41,176 nt of DNA from an uncultured Bacilli bacterium (GTDB lineage Bacteria > Bacillota_I > Bacilli_A > RF39 > UBA660): positions 1 to 41,176 of the forward strand of contig CANQUW010000001.1 of the NCBI GenBank assembly GCA_947627145.1, read 5' to 3'. This document shows positions 32,994 to 39,374 of the stretch, in pieces. The position numbers and the translations under genes were made by a program. Within the stretch, counting starts at the first letter, position 1. The number at the start of each line of letters is the position of its first letter. Below the pieces are notes generated by a model. It was not told the origin of the DNA and did no database searches. It saw only the letters and a program-made list of their open reading frames with translations.

Positions 32994-34205
32994 TTATTTA
33001 TTAAGAGATAAATCAATAACTTTATTTCCTGTTTTATCAATATATGCTAAATCACCGTTTTTATATCTTACTGCACCTAATCCTTCTGAAAAAGGGTTTG
33101 CCTCATTATAAACATATCCCGTTAATGTATTTCCATTTCTGTCTATATAACCACAATTTTTCCAACTTGCACAAACGACAGCGAGACCTTCATTAAAATT
33201 ATTCGCTTCAGAATATTGATAATTAATTACTACATTTCCATTTTTATCAATATATCCATATTTACCATTTTTTTGTACTGCGGCAAGGCCTTCTTTAAAA
33301 CTATTTCGACTATCATATTGATAATCTAAAACTAAATTCCCACTCTTATCTATATAACCATAACCACGGTATTTACCATTTTCATCAAACTGATTAACTG
33401 CTGCTAGACCTTCACTAAAGTTTTCTGCATCTTCGTAAACACAATCTATAACAAGATTTCCTTTCTTATCTATATATCCTTGTTTACCATCATAATTTTC
33501 AACAACCGCAAGGCCTTCACTGAAACTAGATGCCCATTTGTACTGAAAATCAATAACAACATTTCCTTTTTTATCAATAAACCCCCAAGATCCATTTTTT
33601 ATAACAGCTGCTAGACCTTCACTAAAATGTAAAGCCGCATCATAAATGTAATCAATAACAAGCTCCCCTTTTTTATTTATATACCCCCATTTATCATATA
33701 CTCCCCATTTATCCTCTTTATAAACTACTGCCATTCCTTCTTTAAAATCATATTCATGAAAACCTCCACAGCCATCATTATGTACTTTATATTTATAATC
33801 TAATATCATTTTTCCATCACTATTCATATATCCTACTTGAAACTTTCTATTAGTAACTGCAATTAAATCTTCTGAAACATTTGAATAATTAACCATTTTT
33901 AATCTATCTGTTATAATTTTTCCTGTTTTGTCTATATAAAATCCTATTGATTTTGAAGGATATTGTGAACTTCCTGCTTGGCAATCACCTATATATGTTA
34001 CTCCATTTTTAAAATCTCCCAAACTAATATAATTATTATCAGATGTATCAAAAATAGATGACAATGGTAAATCATTTATATTTTTTCCAGTATATTTTTT
34101 GGCTACATAATTTTCATATCCTGATTTAATTATTAAATAAGATACCGCAAGAAAAGTTGCTAATAAAATAATAATTACTTTATCATTATACATAAACTTT
34201 TTCAT
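32994..34205 (-). CDS. WG-repeat protein with N-terminal membrane anchor
   Basis: A 403-residue protein. Residues 8-27 form a signal-anchor helix. The remainder is about eight WG-type repeats of 35-45 residues (GYIDKKGNLVIDxxYxxAxxFSEGLAAV), which form an extracellular beta-propeller-like or solenoid array. Such proteins are usually binding scaffolds of unknown ligand. It has a good promoter, and only 33 bases without a terminator separate it from the radical SAM gene. It may therefore be the first gene of that operon. Confidence 0.85.
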   Translation of the reverse strand: MKKFMYNDKVIIILLATFLAVSYLIIKSGYENYVAKKYTGKNINDLPLSSIFDTSDNNYISLGDFKNGVTYIGDCQAGSSQYPSKSIGFYIDKTGKIITDRLKMVNYSNVSEDLIAVTNRKFQVGYMNSDGKMILDYKYKVHNDGCGGFHEYDFKEGMAVVYKEDKWGVYDKWGYINKKGELVIDYIYDAALHFSEGLAAVIKNGSWGFIDKKGNVVIDFQYKWASSFSEGLAVVENYDGKQGYIDKKGNLVIDCVYEDAENFSEGLAAVNQFDENGKYRGYGYIDKSGNLVLDYQYDSRNSFKEGLAAVQKNGKYGYIDKNGNVVINYQYSEANNFNEGLAVVCASWKNCGYIDRNGNTLTGYVYNEANPFSEGLGAVRYKNGDLAYIDKTGNKVIDLSLNK

Positions 34206-34235
34206 AATTACTCCTAATACTATTAATATGATAAT

Positions 34236-34265
34236 ATTATATCATTAAATAGTGGTATGTTACAA
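34236..34265 (-). promoter_or_regulatory. Promoter of the WG-repeat / radical SAM operon
   Basis: TTGTAA (34265-34260), 18-base spacer, TATAAT (34241-34236) with extended -10 TGA, about 30 bases before the ATG. Confidence 0.65.
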
Positions 34266-34283
34266 ATAAGTTTTTGTTATCAT

Positions 34284-34312
34284 CAAAAAAAGATGGGTAA
34301 TTACTCATCTTT
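34284..34312 (-). terminator. Terminator of the second TetR gene
   Basis: A near-perfect 24-bp palindrome (34289-34312) followed by T7 on the minus strand. The TGA stop of the gene (34307-34305) is inside the stem. Confidence 0.85.
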
Positions 34313-34874
34313 TATTTTCTAGTGCTTTTATACTATCCATAAGTATTTCTATAGATATATTGAAACTATCTTTTATTGATAATGAATCTCCAAAAGCATT
34401 GTTATTTACTAGTAAAGCAAAACCTTCTAAAAAACTTCTCATTAGTCTAATAGCATGCTTTGTATTTTCTTCACTAATATTTAAAGATTCTATTTCTTTA
34501 TAAATGATTTCATGTAATTTTTTAGTAGCATCAAAATTTTCATTATCATCATACATGTTATACCAAAGCATCGCTGAAAATACACCTTTATTGTTTATTG
34601 CGTAATCATAAAATTCATAACACATATTTTTTAATGCTTGGTATCCACTTACGTCAACAGTTGACTTTATCATTTTACTTTCTACATTCTTCCATCCATA
34701 AATCATTAGTTTTTTTCTAATATCTTCTAAACTAGAAAAATGATTATATAAAGATGGGGACTTAATATTTAATTCTTTAGCAATTATTTTTAAAGATAAA
34801 TTATCAAGTCCTACTTCATTAGAAAGTATTGCTGCTGTTTGTATAATATCATCATCACTAATTTGTTTTTTCAA
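34305..34874 (-). CDS. TetR-family transcriptional regulator
   Basis: A 189-residue regulator. The HTH is at residues about 8-50 (ILSNEVGLDNLSLKIIAKELNIKSPSLYNHFSSLEDI), followed by a helical TetR_C domain with WHG-type features (YDYAINNKGVFSAMLWYNMYDD). A strong ribosome site (AGGAGG) precedes the ATG. It lies downstream of the YugP-like gene on the same strand, separated by hairpins. Targets may include the ACTAAT-rich promoter at 36.1 kb; this is only a guess from proximity. Confidence 0.85.
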   Translation of the reverse strand: MKKQISDDDIIQTAAILSNEVGLDNLSLKIIAKELNIKSPSLYNHFSSLEDIRKKLMIYGWKNVESKMIKSTVDVSGYQALKNMCYEFYDYAINNKGVFSAMLWYNMYDDNENFDATKKLHEIIYKEIESLNISEENTKHAIRLMRSFLEGFALLVNNNAFGDSLSIKDSFNISIEILMDSIKALENKR

Positions 34875-34920
34875 TGCAATACCTCCTTTGTTTTTTTATT
34901 CATACTTTATAACTTTTGTG

Positions 34921-35010
34921 AATGTTTTTTAACTCTAACATGTTTTTAATTATTTTTTATAAAAAACATTATAAGAGAAATTGTATTATTACTAAATATC
35001 AATTTCTCTT
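34921..35010 (-). other. Inverted repeats between the YugP-like and TetR genes
   Basis: Two nested structures. An 11-bp stem AAGAGAAATTG (34973-34983) pairs with 35000-35010 directly after the YugP-like stop and is probably its terminator, though the T run starts six bases later. Further on, AATGTTTTTTA (34921-34931) pairs with TAAAAAACATT (34960-34970), a possible operator or leader structure for the TetR gene. Confidence 0.5.
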
Positions 35011-35021
35011 CTTTTTCTTTT

Positions 35022-35828
35022 TTAGTTATTACTATTTTGTTGTACTGCTGCGATGATTTCTAGAACTCTATATATAAGTTCTAATAATGCGATTACCATA
35101 TTATTTACATATTCTATGTTATATAATTTAAATAATTTCTTTAACATATCTAATTCTTCTGGTGTTGCCATTTTATTTTCTTTTAATATTTCATAAGCTT
35201 TATTTTGAGCTTTAATTTCTGTTTTTAATACTTTTAATGACATGATGAAAGCTACTAAATAAAGTACAAGTCCAAATACTGTAGCAGTAATAGTCCATGT
35301 CATTCCATTACCTTTTAAAACTATAAAGTCTAAAATTATACCTATTATAATAAGTGGTATAAAACATAGTGGTCCAAAATAGATAATTGGTGTTAATTTA
35401 ATTCTTGTTTGCATATCAGGATCATTTTCTTTATCAAGTATAGCAAGAGATGATTTTTGTGATGCCATAGCAAGAGATGCTACAGAATCTTTTTTCCAAG
35501 TTAATCTTCTTAATCTAACTTTTTTAAAATAATGACTATAACTGTTACCAAAAATAATTGAACCACTTGATTTTACTTTAATATTTTTTAAATCGTTATC
35601 ATCAAGTATTTTTCTTGCAACTTCTTCTCCTGTCATTTTTATACTGTTTTGTTTTTTATTATATTTGTGATATTTAATTGCTAAATATATTTGTACAATT
35701 AATGCAAAAACAGATACTATAGCAATTAAACATAAAACTACTCCCATTAATATAATTACTGTGTCAGACACATTACTTAAACTTACACCATAAGATGATG
35801 AAAGTAAATCTCTAAAACCTTCTACCAT
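35022..35828 (-). CDS. YugP-type zinc-peptidase homologue lacking HExxH (probable pseudoenzyme)
   Basis: A 268-residue membrane protein. Its frame matches the YugP (Zn_peptidase_2) family: an N-terminal helix (24-50), MTGEEVARKILDDNDLKNIKV (65-85), two central helices (about 149-170 and 179-200), and a C-terminal ATPEELDMLKKLF plus hydrophobic tail. In YugP the segment after SxAxxAxAA is HEVGH. Here SVASLAMASQKSSLAI puts Gln124, Lys125 and Leu128 at the two His and Glu positions, so zinc binding and catalysis should be lost. The ATG at 35828 has AAGGAG eight bases upstream; a GTG three codons earlier lacks one. It follows a 60-residue membrane protein gene. The family match rests on my recall of YugP. 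Confidence 0.7.
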   Translation of the reverse strand: MVEGFRDLLSSSYGVSLSNVSDTVIILMGVVLCLIAIVSVFALIVQIYLAIKYHKYNKKQNSIKMTGEEVARKILDDNDLKNIKVKSSGSIIFGNSYSHYFKKVRLRRLTWKKDSVASLAMASQKSSLAILDKENDPDMQTRIKLTPIIYFGPLCFIPLIIIGIILDFIVLKGNGMTWTITATVFGLVLYLVAFIMSLKVLKTEIKAQNKAYEILKENKMATPEELDMLKKLFKLYNIEYVNNMVIALLELIYRVLEIIAAVQQNSNN

Positions 35829-35848
35829 TTTTATCACTCCTTAATTTC

Positions 35849-35883
35849 ATATAAAGCAAGTTTTTTTATTATTTGCCTTATAT
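35849..35883 (-). other. Intercistronic hairpin before the YugP-like gene
   Basis: Eleven-base arms ATATAAAGCAA (35849-35859) and TTGCCTTATAT (35873-35883) with one wobble pair and a 13-base loop. There is no T run on the minus side. It lies between the stop of the 60-residue gene and the ribosome site of the YugP-like gene, so it may set their relative expression. Confidence 0.5.
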
Positions 35884-35885
35884 TT

Positions 35886-36068
35886 TTATTTCTTTTTCAT
35901 GCTTATTCTTATATATTCTTCAATTGCAAAAGCTATCCAGATGATTCCATCCCATAAAAGAGAACTAGATTTAGTATTGAAAAAATATTCTACAAAAAAC
36001 CAAACTGATGCACATAAAATCCATAATACTGCATAATATTTTTCACACCATTGATTGAACTTATCCAT
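35886..36068 (-). CDS. Small two-helix membrane protein, paralogue of the 38.2-kb gene
   Basis: A 60-residue protein: a short charged N-terminus (MDKFNQWCEKYYA), helix 1 (about 14-30), a loop (NTKSSSLLWDG), helix 2 (about 41-53) and a basic C-terminus (RISMKKK). AGGAG lies eight bases before the ATG, and a perfect consensus promoter lies upstream. It aligns along its whole length with the 56-residue product at 38237-38407 (xKFNxxCEKYxAxxWxxxAS then WxAxAIxxxI). No function is known. It is cotranscribed with the YugP-like gene. Confidence 0.72.
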   Translation of the reverse strand: MDKFNQWCEKYYAVLWILCASVWFFVEYFFNTKSSSLLWDGIIWIAFAIEEYIRISMKKK

Positions 36069-36097
36069 ACTACATACTCCTTCCTTTTGATATTCAT

Positions 36098-36175
36098 ATT
36101 AGTATACAGGTTAATCTAAAAACTAATACACAACCTTTCACTAATCATGTATATATTATAACTAATCCAATTAGT
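36098..36175. repeat. Five ACTAAT/ATTAGT elements around the consensus promoter
   Basis: ATTAGT at 36098-36103 and 36170-36175 and ACTAAT at 36122-36127, 36140-36145 and 36161-36166. The last two, 36161-36175, form a perfect ACTAAT-n3-ATTAGT palindrome in the spacer of the promoter. They are probably regulator sites. Confidence 0.4.
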
Positions 36176-36183
36176 TTTGTCAA
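36155..36183 (-). promoter_or_regulatory. Perfect consensus promoter of the small-protein / YugP-like operon
   Basis: TTGACA (36183-36178), 17-base spacer, TATAAT (36160-36155): six of six matches at both elements, the strongest promoter in the window. An 80-base leader follows. A palindrome fills the spacer, so the promoter is probably repressed. Confidence 0.8.
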
Positions 36184-36207
36184 TTGATTTCCGGTTTAGT
36201 AAACATT

Positions 36208-36233
36208 AAAAAGTAGGAATTTCTTCCCACTTT
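36208..36233 (-). terminator. Terminator of the DUF5684 gene
   Basis: A 10-bp stem with one mismatch (36210-36219 with 36224-36233) and TTTTTAAT on the minus side, a few bases after the stop. Confidence 0.75.
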
Positions 36234-36236
36234 GTC

Positions 36237-36653
36237 TTATGCTTTTTCTCCTGCTGGACCGATGTACTCAGCTGATCCTAGTCCTAAATATATATGAGTA
36301 AATCCAGGGAAGAAAATAAGTGCTAGAGTACAACCTAATCCTTTACCAAATGATTTTGCAAGCATATATGGTTGATGAATAGCTGGATAAAGATTAGCAA
36401 TTGGTACTAGAGCTAATAATATTAACCAAGGACTCTCACCACTAATTTGGAAAAGTACTATTACGTTATAAATAGGTATGATTGATTTCCATCCAGCTAC
36501 ACCTGCCTTAGTAAACATTTTCCACATACCAATTATTTCAAGTATGTAAATCACTAAAGCTATGATGAATGTAACTGTTATGATTGATCCAGCAATTCCT
36601 CCAGCCATAGCAGCCTCACTTTTTGTTAATCCTGTAAAATCTACGTTTTCCAC
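36237..36653 (-). CDS. DUF5684-like membrane protein
   Basis: A 138-residue protein with about three membrane helices. The pattern IIGMWKMFTKAGVAGWKSIIPIYNVIVLFQISG, then LLALVPIANLY, MLAKSFGKGLGCTLALIFFPG and the C-terminal GLGSAEYIGPAG is typical of DUF5684, often annotated near signal peptidases. The role is unknown. The start is a GTG at 36653 with AGGAGG seven bases upstream. It is monocistronic with a terminator directly behind it. Confidence 0.78.
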   Translation of the reverse strand: MENVDFTGLTKSEAAMAGGIAGSIITVTFIIALVIYILEIIGMWKMFTKAGVAGWKSIIPIYNVIVLFQISGESPWLILLALVPIANLYPAIHQPYMLAKSFGKGLGCTLALIFFPGFTHIYLGLGSAEYIGPAGEKA

Positions 36654-36682
36654 TACAATACCTCCTTTCTTTAGTTACTTTG

Positions 36683-36711
36683 ATTCTCTCATTTTTTAAA
36701 TTAATTGTCAA
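36683..36711 (-). promoter_or_regulatory. Promoter candidate of the DUF5684 gene
   Basis: TTGACA (36711-36706), 17 bases, GAGAAT (36688-36683) preceded by TGA. The -35 is perfect and the -10 poor. Confidence 0.4.
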
Positions 36712-36770
36712 TTTTTGTTTTAAGTGTATATGTAAATTAAAATATTATAATATTTTTCCTTTTTTTAGTT

Positions 36771-37550
36771 TTAATTTTTTCTTGGGATTAAACGCTCTAC
36801 AAATTTATATTTATCTCTATTTTTGATATAGAGGTATCCTATTACACTAAAGAAAGCTGCACCTATTAAATTTACAAATAAGTCTTTTATTGTATCATAT
36901 AATCCAACATCTAAATAACCTTTAATTGTAGTTTTATTTCCATCTTTAGAATATATTTCTGTTTTTTCAATATCTTTTACTTTTACTAGAGTGTTTTCTT
37001 TATTTAAATCTACTGAATAAACGTTTTCTACTATTCTATCTCTTTGGGTATCTATTTTTAAAACCGAATCTACAGTGAACTCACAGAATTCCCATAATAC
37101 TCCTATTGTCATAGAAAAACAAAAGGCAACAAACGAAACATATAAAGGAGATAGATTTATATTGTTATCGTTTGTATTTAAAATATCTATTAAGGAAAAA
37201 CCAATGGATGCACATAAGAAACCATTTAATGTATGTAGTATAGTATCCCATATAGGTATTATTTTATAAAAATTATTTATTCCACCTAATATTGCTGAGG
37301 CATATATAAAAATATATACCATACTTTCTAATAGACTTGGTAAAGTAATTTTTAATTTATTTGCTAAAACTGTTGGTAAGGTAAATAAGATAAGCGCAAG
37401 AGTACACAGTATAGCATTAAAAAAATTACCACTAAATAATTGTATTATTATACTTATTATTACTAAAAATCTTAGAACTAAATATACTATAATTGAATTT
37501 TTTTTACTTTCTTTATATTTACTTGTCATTCTTCTTTTAAAATTGTTCAT
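36771..37550 (-). CDS. YjdF/DUF2238-like integral membrane protein
   Basis: A 259-residue protein with about six membrane helices. Conserved-looking membrane residues are IPIWDTILHTLNGFLCASIGFSLID, FCFSMTIGVLWEFCEFTVD and LDVGLYDTIKDLFVNLIGAAFFSVIGYLYI. The WD..LH, GxxWEFxEF and DTxxDLxxNxxGA pattern resembles YjdF (DUF2238) proteins, of unknown function. An insert of about 40 hydrophilic residues (DTQRDRIVENVYSVDLNKEN...) sits between the WEF helix and the last two helices. No strong promoter or terminator is seen. Confidence 0.65.
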   Translation of the reverse strand: MNNFKRRMTSKYKESKKNSIIVYLVLRFLVIISIIIQLFSGNFFNAILCTLALILFTLPTVLANKLKITLPSLLESMVYIFIYASAILGGINNFYKIIPIWDTILHTLNGFLCASIGFSLIDILNTNDNNINLSPLYVSFVAFCFSMTIGVLWEFCEFTVDSVLKIDTQRDRIVENVYSVDLNKENTLVKVKDIEKTEIYSKDGNKTTIKGYLDVGLYDTIKDLFVNLIGAAFFSVIGYLYIKNRDKYKFVERLIPRKN

Positions 37551-37637
37551 AATTACTACTTCCTTTATAATATAATAATATCATATTTTAAAATATTTTT
37601 AATAGTAAAAAATAAACCACTATTCTATTTTTCTAAT

Positions 37638-38123
37638 CTATTCTTTATATGTAATATATTGTAACTCTTTAATGTTTATTTGTTGCAATTGATTTATTAA
37701 AAAATCTGGTTTTATAGGTTTATCTTTTAAGTTATTTAAATCAAACCATTCAAATATTAAATCAGTATTTTTTTCTATACCATCAAATTTTTCCTTTTTC
37801 ATAATCCATTCATTTTCGTCAACATAAACTTTATGTCCAAAAATAAATTGATGATATTTATCTTTTCCAAAAGTGAAAAAGCATTCTGAAACCGTTGATA
37901 CATTATCTATTTTAAATTTTTTTAAAGCTAATTCTTCTTTTAACTCTCTATCTAAAGTCTCGCTAGTAGTCTCTCCTACTCTTATCTTACCTCCAGGTAA
38001 AGCCCAAAATTTATCATTTTGCTTTTTTTGAAATAATATTTTGTTATCATTAATTATAATTGCTACCGCTCTACAATTTAAAATATAATCTTCTATTTTT
38101 ATATTAATATCTCTTTCTTTCAT
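37638..38123 (-). CDS. NUDIX hydrolase
   Basis: A 161-residue NUDIX protein. The Nudix box GGKIRVGETTSETLDRELKEEL (near 44-65) has G-x5-E-x7-REUxEE; the LPGGK start and QKKQNDKFWALPGG approach are typical. The C-terminal half (KHLE-poor, IFEWFDLNNLKDKPIKPDFL) matches ADP-ribose or NTP pyrophosphohydrolase-like members. The substrate is unknown. It is not obviously related to the NUDIX at 28.8 kb beyond the family. Confidence 0.87.
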   Translation of the reverse strand: MKERDINIKIEDYILNCRAVAIIINDNKILFQKKQNDKFWALPGGKIRVGETTSETLDRELKEELALKKFKIDNVSTVSECFFTFGKDKYHQFIFGHKVYVDENEWIMKKEKFDGIEKNTDLIFEWFDLNNLKDKPIKPDFLINQLQQINIKELQYITYKE

Positions 38124-38193
38124 AATTATTGTCCTTTCATATTATTACTAATTCTATTTAATTAAGTTTATTATATCATATTTTTATTTACAA

Positions 38194-38216
38194 TAAAAAG
38201 ACTCCATGTGGAATCT
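38194..38216 (-). terminator. Terminator after the 56-residue membrane protein gene
   Basis: AGACTCC (38199-38205) pairs with GGAATCT (38210-38216) with one mismatch, then TTTTTA on the minus strand. Confidence 0.7.
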
Positions 38217-38236
38217 CTTATGTTTTTATTTGTTTT

Positions 38237-38407
38237 TTAATTTTTTTGTATAAAACCAAAGATTGCTAGAGCTAACCAAAAAACTCCTGCTCCAAATAAA
38301 GCATCTTTTTCTGTACCTAAAAGCCAATATAGAAAAAAACAAATTGATGCAACTAATTGCCATATTGATGCTTCATATTTTTCACAAAATTCATTAAACT
38401 TCTTCAT
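38237..38407 (-). CDS. Small two-helix membrane protein, paralogue of the 35.9-kb gene
   Basis: A 56-residue protein starting MKKFNEFCEKYEASIWQLVA, with two hydrophobic helices (about 14-30 and 38-52) joined by a GTEKDALFGAG loop. It aligns end to end with the product at 35886-36068. The ATG at 38407 is chosen because it aligns with the paralogue's start; an ATG at 38425 adds six residues. Neither has a convincing ribosome site. A terminator follows. No function is known. Confidence 0.6.
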   Translation of the reverse strand: MKKFNEFCEKYEASIWQLVASICFFLYWLLGTEKDALFGAGVFWLALAIFGFIQKN

Positions 38408-38486
38408 TCTTTGTACTTCTTCCATTAAATTTATATGTTAGTATTTGAGTTGATGGTATTTTTAGTTTTTATATTGAAAATATTTA

Positions 38487-39224
38487 TTAATTATCTTCTA
38501 AAAAGTATTTAGCCATTTTTTCATAATTATCCTGACTATTTAGACAAGTGTCAATTAGATAACCTTTTTCATTATTGTTTTGATATTCTTTAATACCTCT
38601 AATATAAAAATCTTTATTTCTATCTTCGATATAGAAAGGTATAAGATCATTATATAAACATTCTCTAAACATAATCATACGACCTATGCGTCCGTTTCCA
38701 TCTTGAAATGGATGAATACGCTCAAATCTAACATGAAATTCTATTATATCTTCAATTGTTTTGTTTGAAATACTATCATACCATTCTAATAAATTTTTCG
38801 TATCATTTGGAACATCTTTAGGAAGTGAGGTAGTAATATTACCTACAAAGTTCTTTTTTTGTTTATATTCTCCAACATTAAACCATTCTTTTTCACTTTC
38901 TGTTAGAGTTCCATCTTTTAATATAAAATGAAATTTTTTAATCATATCAACTGATAATTTATCTTCAATTGTATCTAGCATATATTTAAACAAGGTAAAA
39001 TGATTTTTAGTTTCTGTCGCGTCTTTTAAAACTATAACTTTATTTTCATCAGTCAAAATAGTTCCTGTATCATAAATACTTGCAGTTTCATCAAAAGTTA
39101 TAGTAGAGCCCTCAATACGATTACTATTATAAGCAAACTCTAATTGAGTTTTATGATATAGGTTTCCTGATAGATTTATTTGCCTTTGTTCTATTAATGC
39201 TTTTTTTATTTCTTTTGCTTCCAT
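38487..39224 (-). CDS. Fic-family protein (probable AMP transferase, self-inhibited)
   Basis: A 245-residue Fic protein. The catalytic motif HPFQDGNGRIGR (His171 on) is complete, with the preceding flap region (VGNITTSLP). An N-terminal inhibitory helix carries SNRIEG (34-39), matching (S/T)xxxE(G/N). Class II Fic proteins are held inactive by that glutamate. Fic enzymes move AMP or other phosphate-linked groups onto proteins. A very strong ribosome site (AGGAGGCG) precedes the ATG. No separate antitoxin gene lies beside it; the neighbour is an AlbA-type regulator. Confidence 0.9.
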   Translation of the reverse strand: MEAKEIKKALIEQRQINLSGNLYHKTQLEFAYNSNRIEGSTITFDETASIYDTGTILTDENKVIVLKDATETKNHFTLFKYMLDTIEDKLSVDMIKKFHFILKDGTLTESEKEWFNVGEYKQKKNFVGNITTSLPKDVPNDTKNLLEWYDSISNKTIEDIIEFHVRFERIHPFQDGNGRIGRMIMFRECLYNDLIPFYIEDRNKDFYIRGIKEYQNNNEKGYLIDTCLNSQDNYEKMAKYFLEDN

Positions 39225-39250
39225 ATTCGCCTCCTAAAAAGTTCTGTTTA

Positions 39251-39269
39251 TGGCATTAATATTATGCCA
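39251..39269. promoter_or_regulatory. Operator-like palindrome upstream of the fic gene
   Basis: TGGCAT-n7-ATGCCA, overlapping a possible extended -10 (TGGCATAAT) of the fic gene. The ATGCCA half-site also occurs in the 35-bp repeats nearby, so one regulator may bind all of them. Confidence 0.45.
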
Positions 39270-39316
39270 CAAAATAATATTTTCATATAATCTTGTTTGA
39301 TATTATTTCTTTACTT

Positions 39317-39351
39317 TTTTTGGAACCTAAATGCCAACTAAAATTTATTTT
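39317..39351. repeat. Left copy of the 35-bp direct repeat
   Basis: Matches 40992-41026 at 32 of 35 positions; shared core CCTAAATGCCA and the run CTAAAATTTATTTT. It lies 23 bases beyond the stop of the AlbA-type gene. Confidence 0.8.
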
Positions 39352-39374
39352 ATTACCAGTGTTTAGCAAACTCT

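Noticed and set aside
36738..36757. 18-bp AT-only palindrome as a terminator of the YjdF-like gene
   Set aside because: It has no G-C pairs and no T run on the minus strand, so it is probably chance in AT-rich DNA.
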